Positions 59,801-64,000 of a stretch of 64,000 nucleotides of DNA are shown here, one piece after another. Numbering within the stretch: position 1 is the stretch's first letter; each line of letters starts with the position of its first letter. The position numbers and the translations under genes were made by a program. This stretch comes from Viscum album (lineage: Eukaryota > Streptophyta > Magnoliopsida > Santalales > Viscaceae). A model generated the notes under the pieces. The model was not told the DNA's origin. It ran no database searches and was given only the letters and a program-made list of their open reading frames with translations. Location of the stretch: contig OY728153.1 in the NCBI GenBank assembly GCA_963277665.1, positions 274,262,250 through 274,326,249 of the forward strand, written 5' to 3'.

Positions 59801-60800
59801 TATCCACCCCAGTAGCTCAAGTAAATTCAATTATTGGGGAGGAAGATAATTAAATAACTTTGGGTGAGGAAAGGAATGTTCAAATATAGGATGTACCTAT
59901 TGTGAATTAATATGTTGATGTGTTTTCAGAAGATTTACCTGGACATCCTCCAGAACGAGAAATTGAGTTTTCCATTGATTTAATTTCTGGATCAAGGCCC
60001 ATATCGAAGACCCCTATAGAATAGCCACTATGGAATTGGTGGAACTAAATAAACAACTAGAGGAATTGAGTAATAAGGGATTTATTCTCCCTAGTGTTTC
60101 TCCATGGGGAGCCCCTGTTCTTTTTGTTAAGAAGAAAGATGGATCTATGAGGTTATGTATTGACTATAGGGAGGTAAATGATATATTAATAAAGAAAAAG
60201 TATCCCCTACCTCACATTGATGATTTATTTGACCAAATGCATGGAGCTCAATACTTTTCAAAGATTGACCTTCGATTTGGATACCATCAGTTGTGTGTGA
60301 AGAAGGAAGAAATTTCGAAGACAAAATTTCAAACTAGGTACGGGCATTACGAGTTTACAGTAATTCCTTTTGGATTGTCTAATGCACCCTCTATCTTCAT
60401 GGATCTAATGAATATAATTTTCAAGGAATATCTTGAATAATTTTTAGTGGTATTTATTGATGATATCTTGGTATACTCTAAAATCTACAAAAATCATGAA
60501 AATCACTTGCACATTATCCTGAAGACTCTTAGAAGACTTGAATTATATGGCAAGTTTAGCAAGTATGGATTCTGGCTTCAGGATATTTCTTTTCTTGGCC
60601 ATATTGTATCTAAGGATGGAATCTCTTTTGATCCTTCTAAGACAAGAGCAATCCAAGAATGGCCAGCACCGACAAGTATAACTGTGGTACACAATTTTAT
60701 TGGTTTAGCAGGTTATTATTGACGTTTCATCCATAATTTTGCCCGATTGGATAACCCATTAACGAAGCTCACACGTAAAGGGGTTAAATTTGTTTGGAAA
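59801..60800 (+). pseudogene. Reverse transcriptase of gypsy-2
   Basis: The pre-RT part reads [20 protein letters not shown] at about 59,908. A one-base shift near 60,010 leads into the main frame 60,030-60,440 and 60,447-60,722: [73 protein letters not shown], then VFIDDILVYSKIYKNHENHL (catalytic FIDD), FLGHIVSKDGISFDPSKT and IGLAGYY before a stop at 60,721 (Arg codon CGA read as TGA). All RT motifs and the three catalytic Asp are intact apart from one stop at about 60,437, which makes it the best-preserved protein in the window. Confidence 0.95.
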
Positions 60801-61240
60801 AAGAGTGTGAATAATGTTTTGAAGAACTGAAGATAAGATTAGTCAATGATCCTATCTTGACTCTACCATCAGGGAATGATGAGTTTGTTATTTATAGTGA
60901 TGCTTCAAAGAAAGGATATGGTTGTGTCCTTATGCAGAATGATAGGGTTATTGCCTATGAATCACGACAGCTAAAAATTCTTGAGAAAAACTATACTACT
61001 CAAGATATTTAGTTAGCTACTATAATCTTTGCTTTGAAGATATGGAGACATTATCTCTATGATGAAAAATTTGAGATATATACCGATCACAAGAGTTTGA
61101 AGTATATTTTCTCATAGAAAGAACACAACATGAGGAAAAGGAGATGGATTGAACTACTCAAGGATTATGATTTCACGATACACTACCACCAGGGGAAGGA
61201 AAATAAGGTGGAAGATGCTTTCAGTATAAAGGATCATGGA
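60801..61240 (+). pseudogene. RNase H of gypsy-2
   Basis: Removes element RNA after first-strand synthesis. After a frameshift near 60,810 it reads LVNDPILTLPSGNDEFVIYS, then DASKKGYGCVLMQN (first catalytic Asp), VIAYESRQLK, then EKNYTTQDI, a stop (Glu expected), [20 protein letters not shown] and [10 protein letters not shown], a stop (Gln expected), then YHQGKENKVEDAFS. In the last motif the typical NxVADALSR has become NKVEDAFSI, so the final Asp remains. Confidence 0.92.
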
Positions 61241-62480
61241 GTTTTGAATAATATGAGAGTTGAAAGGGATCCTATTTTCATGGATCTAGTGAAGATGGAT
61301 ATGGGAATTACCATGGAAGGTGAAACATCAATACTTTTTGAAATGGTTTCCAAACCATCTTTACTAGAAAGGATAAAGAGTTCTCAGACTGATGATGAAG
61401 AGTTTCAAAATAAGATTAAAGCTGTGAATGATGGGAGATTGAGTGACTTTGTGTATGAAGATGGAATTTTGAAATTTGGGAAGAGACTTTGTGTTCCTAG
61501 TATACCTGATCTAAAAAGGGAATTGTTGGATGACGCTCATAGTTCCAATTTCTCTATACACCCTGGGAGCACCAAGATATATAGAGATTTTAAAGAACAT
61601 TTTTGGTGGGAAAACATGAAGAGGGAGATTGCTGATTTTGTGTCAAGATTTATGGTTTGTCAACAAGTGAAAACTAGAGGGCAACAGCCGGGAGGATTCA
61701 TGTAACCTCTTCCCATACCTGAGTGGAAATGTTATAATATCACGATGGACTTTGTCATGGGACTACCAAGGACTCCTAGAAGGAACGATGAAATATGATT
61801 CATTATTGATCGGCTTACCAAGTCAGCACATTTTCTTGCTATAAGGGAAGATTTACCACTTGAACATCTATCAAGACTATATATTAATGAAGTTTTGAGG
61901 CTTCATGGAGTACCCCTATCGATTGTTTCTGATCGTGATCCTCGTTTTACTTCAAGATTCTAGAAAAGTCTTCAGAAGGCCTTGGATACTGAACTTCGTT
62001 TGAGCACTCCCTACCACCCCCAAACTGATGGACAATCAGAACGGACTATTCAAACCGTAGATAACATGTTGAGATCATGATCACTTGACTTTCAAGGTAT
62101 GTGGGATCAATATTTACCTCTGCTGGAATTTTCCTATAACAATAGTTTCCATTCAAGTATTCAGATGGCACCATATGAAGCGTTATACAGAAAGAGATGT
62201 CGCACACCAACCTGTTGGGATGATGTTGGTGAAAGAAAACTTGTAGGCCCAGAACTTGTTGAGGAAATGATGGAAAGGGTGAAGGTAATCCAAACCCACA
62301 TCAAAGGAACTCAAAGTATGCAGAAGAGCTATACCGATAACCGAAGGAAGAATTTGGAATTTCAGGTAGGATATCATTTTTTCTTGAAGGTATCTCCAGG
62401 GAAGGGTGTTATACATTTCGGTAAGAAGGGAAAATTGAGTCCTAGGTACATCAGACCTTTCAAAATTATAGAATGAATTG
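61241..62480 (+). pseudogene. Integrase of gypsy-2
   Basis: The frame from 61,130 to 61,705 holds the zinc region: AHSSNFSIHPGSTKIYRDFK, then HFWWENMKREIADFVSRFMV and CQQVK. The two His are present, but the first Cys of CxxC is Phe (RFMVC). Core: [57 protein letters not shown], keeping the D, D, E triad. The C-terminal half (62,099-62,476) reads LLEFSYNNSFHSSIQMAPYE then ALYRKRCRTPTCWDDVGE and KLSPRYIRPFKIIE. Stops at about 61,703, 61,796, 61,961 and 62,076 and at 62,474 disable it. Confidence 0.93.
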
Positions 62481-62788
62481 GGGCTGTGGCTTACCATTAA
62501 GAAATTCTACCAAGTCTTTCCAAAGTTCACGATGTGTTCCACATATCACTGTTGAGAAAATACATGCTTGACCCAACACATGTAATCACCTATGAGGAAT
62601 TAGAACTGGAACCCGATTTTTCTTATTGTGAAGATGCTATCAGGATTTATGATACAAGAGAACAAGTTCTGAGATACCGGACGACTCGGCTCGTAAAAGT
62701 TTTATGGAGAAACCATAAGATGGAAGAGGCAACGTGGGAACCCGAGGAACTTATGATGAAGAACCACCCAAATATTTTTATGTATTAA
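62481..62788 (+). pseudogene. Chromodomain-bearing C-terminus of gypsy-2 integrase
   Basis: The frame 62,534-62,788 reads MFHISLLRKYMLDPTHVITY, EDAIRIYDTREQVLRYRTTR and LVKVLWRNHKMEEATWEPEE before ending. This is the VHDVFHVSxLRKYxxDPxHV segment followed by the group of VKVxWxxHxxEEATWE residues of the plant chromovirus chromodomain, which recognises heterochromatin marks and directs insertion. The chromodomain itself is open; only the join to the integrase core carries stops (62,474 and about 62,499). Confidence 0.9.
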
Positions 62789-62818
62789 TATTCTAGAAAT
62801 TTTGAGGATGAAATTATT

Positions 62819-62833
62819 TGAAGGAGGGGAGAA
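62819..62833 (+). other. Polypurine tract of gypsy-2
   Basis: GAAGGAGGGGAGAAT directly before the 3' LTR. Confidence 0.85.
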
Positions 62834-64000
62834 TTTAACACCCCAATCTTCTACGACACGCTTCTCTTTGAATAATAGAGTAGCGTGTGTTGTACGCAAC
62901 ATCGAGTTTTAACACACCACAACCAATCAAAGTAGCTGGTATGAATAGTAATGCCCACTTTTTGAAACTTTATAAATTTTATCTTTCAAAATGGACTTCA
63001 TTTTGGGATTCAGAATATCAAAATTATCCTAGGGTGAATTATTGGCGTTTTTCTAAAAACGTTCAATTTTTGATGAATAGTGAAAAACACTGAGTTATAG
63101 TTTAAAACCGAATTTTTATTTAAATAATTATCTATTTTATTTAAATTTATTTTAGGTCAAAATAGACACATAATACCTATATAATTTGAATGTAATTCAT
63201 TGGAGTCAATTTATAATAATTTTAGATATATAAAAATTTTATTGAACTTTTCACCGTCTTTTACCCACCTCCTAGGAGAATTTGCAAATTCACATAAAAC
63301 TTAATTTTACCGCTTCTGTGAGTGGAATTTTTAAAATTTAAGAGACATGGTTAATATAAAGGAGTAAAATTTGGTTTAATAAGATAAAAATATTTTTTGG
63401 TGAATAGTAACTTTTTTACTTTTATTTACCACAGTTAAAAGTAAATAGGGTAATTAATTGTAAAAATGATATTATTATTACCCAAACACATGTCCTAGTT
63501 CTATTGGCTAAGTATAATTAGACCAAAAACAACCTTAGGAATAAAATATGAACCTCTTTGGTCCACCTGGATTAGATTAGGACATTAACTATTATTTATT
63601 TCAAAGAATAGTTAAAAGAGTTAAAAGCAATGTTTAATAACATTTTTTTAATATAGGTTGATACATAATATAAATTAGTTTATAAATATTCATTAGAAAG
63701 AGAAAAATATTTCTTACATAATGGTATTTTATTTATAATTTTTAGACGTTAAATAATTTAATTTATTTATGACACAATGGTGATACAGTAATTACCTAAT
63801 TAATGAAATATTAAAATAATTGATATTATAAATATAAAAATAAATATAATTTGAGACTTTTTATGAATTAAACTAATTTTATAGGTTAATATGACATATT
63901 AGAGTTAGTTAGATGAATTTTTTTGAAGTAATAATGATGTTATGAATTTATCAAAAACAAAATACCAAATAGTGTCAAAATTGACATAAAAGAGTTTTTT
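62834..64000 (+). repeat. Gypsy-2 3' LTR, first 1,167 bp
   Basis: Begins TTTAACACCCCAATC (TG changed to TT) and follows 54,086-55,255 of the 5' LTR with about 6% difference in the part compared. The window ends inside it. Confidence 0.95.

Larger units (their letters stand above)
54086..64000 (+). mobile_element. Gypsy-2: Ty3/gypsy chromovirus (Tekay/Del type), right end beyond the window
   Basis: 5' LTR 54,086-57,823, primer site, gag-PR-RT-RH-IN-chromodomain, polypurine tract, and the first 1,167 bp of the 3' LTR. It lies within the LINE; TCTGT before the LTR is the expected left target duplication, and its partner is outside the window. The two LTRs differ by about 6% over some 350 bp compared by eye, much less than those of gypsy-1, so this is the younger insertion. 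Its proteins resemble those of gypsy-1 but the LTRs are a different family. Several stops and frameshifts make it non-functional. Confidence 0.93.

Noticed and set aside
60030..60722. The well-preserved reverse transcriptase as an integrated plant pararetrovirus
   Set aside because: It is followed by RNase H, a DDE integrase and a chromodomain and flanked by LTRs with a tRNA-Met primer site. Plant pararetroviruses lack integrase and LTRs, and no movement-protein motif is seen.

Overview
This window is plant nuclear DNA: very AT-rich, made almost entirely of transposable elements in decay, with no intact host gene, tRNA or rRNA that I can see. The signs of an angiosperm with a repeat-rich genome are Ty3/gypsy chromoviruses of the Tekay/Del type (gag-PR-RT-RH-IN-chromodomain, primer site for initiator tRNA-Met), a Ty1/copia remnant, a CACTA (En/Spm) DNA transposon, and a LINE with zf-RVT and plant RNase H domains. 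I cannot name the species.

The main result is a nested stack that can be read directly. (1) The oldest layer is a LINE ORF2 C-terminus on the minus strand: zf-RVT at about 53,930-54,085, the first part of RNase H at 53,514-53,640, and its middle part at 6,431-6,641. (2) A CACTA element (6,642-53,513, minus) sits inside that RNase H, which reads in frame across the empty site once the 3-bp target duplication is allowed for. (3) A Ty3/gypsy element (13,147-51,689, plus; 'gypsy-1') split the CACTA transposase TNP2, so the two halves of TNP2 now lie 38.5 kb apart. (4) Gypsy-1 itself carries two insertions: a probable solo LTR inside pol (18,232-19,616) and, inside its 3' LTR, (5) a 25.9-kb array (23,564-49,418, minus). 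A second gypsy element ('gypsy-2', 54,086 to beyond the right edge, plus) sits in the LINE on the other side.

The 25.9-kb array is the most unusual object. It has the form LTR-internal-LTR-internal-LTR-internal-LTR-internal-LTR: five ~3.0-kb LTRs alternating with four internal domains (three of ~2.8 kb, one shortened to ~2.4 kb). Each unit has a minus-strand primer site of the TGGTATCAGAG type and a polypurine tract, but no recognisable gag or pol. The whole array is bounded by one perfect 5-bp target duplication, ATAAT, so it behaves as one concatemeric insertion of a non-autonomous, LARD-like retrotransposon.

The left 6.4 kb holds a copia pol remnant (909-2,900, minus), a cluster of short inverted TTACCTTTAC-type motifs (4,997-5,392), and a C-terminal RNase H piece on the plus strand (720-908). 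That piece would complete the LINE RNase H if the 720-6,430 segment were an inversion. Every coding region found is broken by stops or frameshifts. Boundaries given to the base come from LTR, TIR and target-duplication reading by eye; protein domain limits are approximate.
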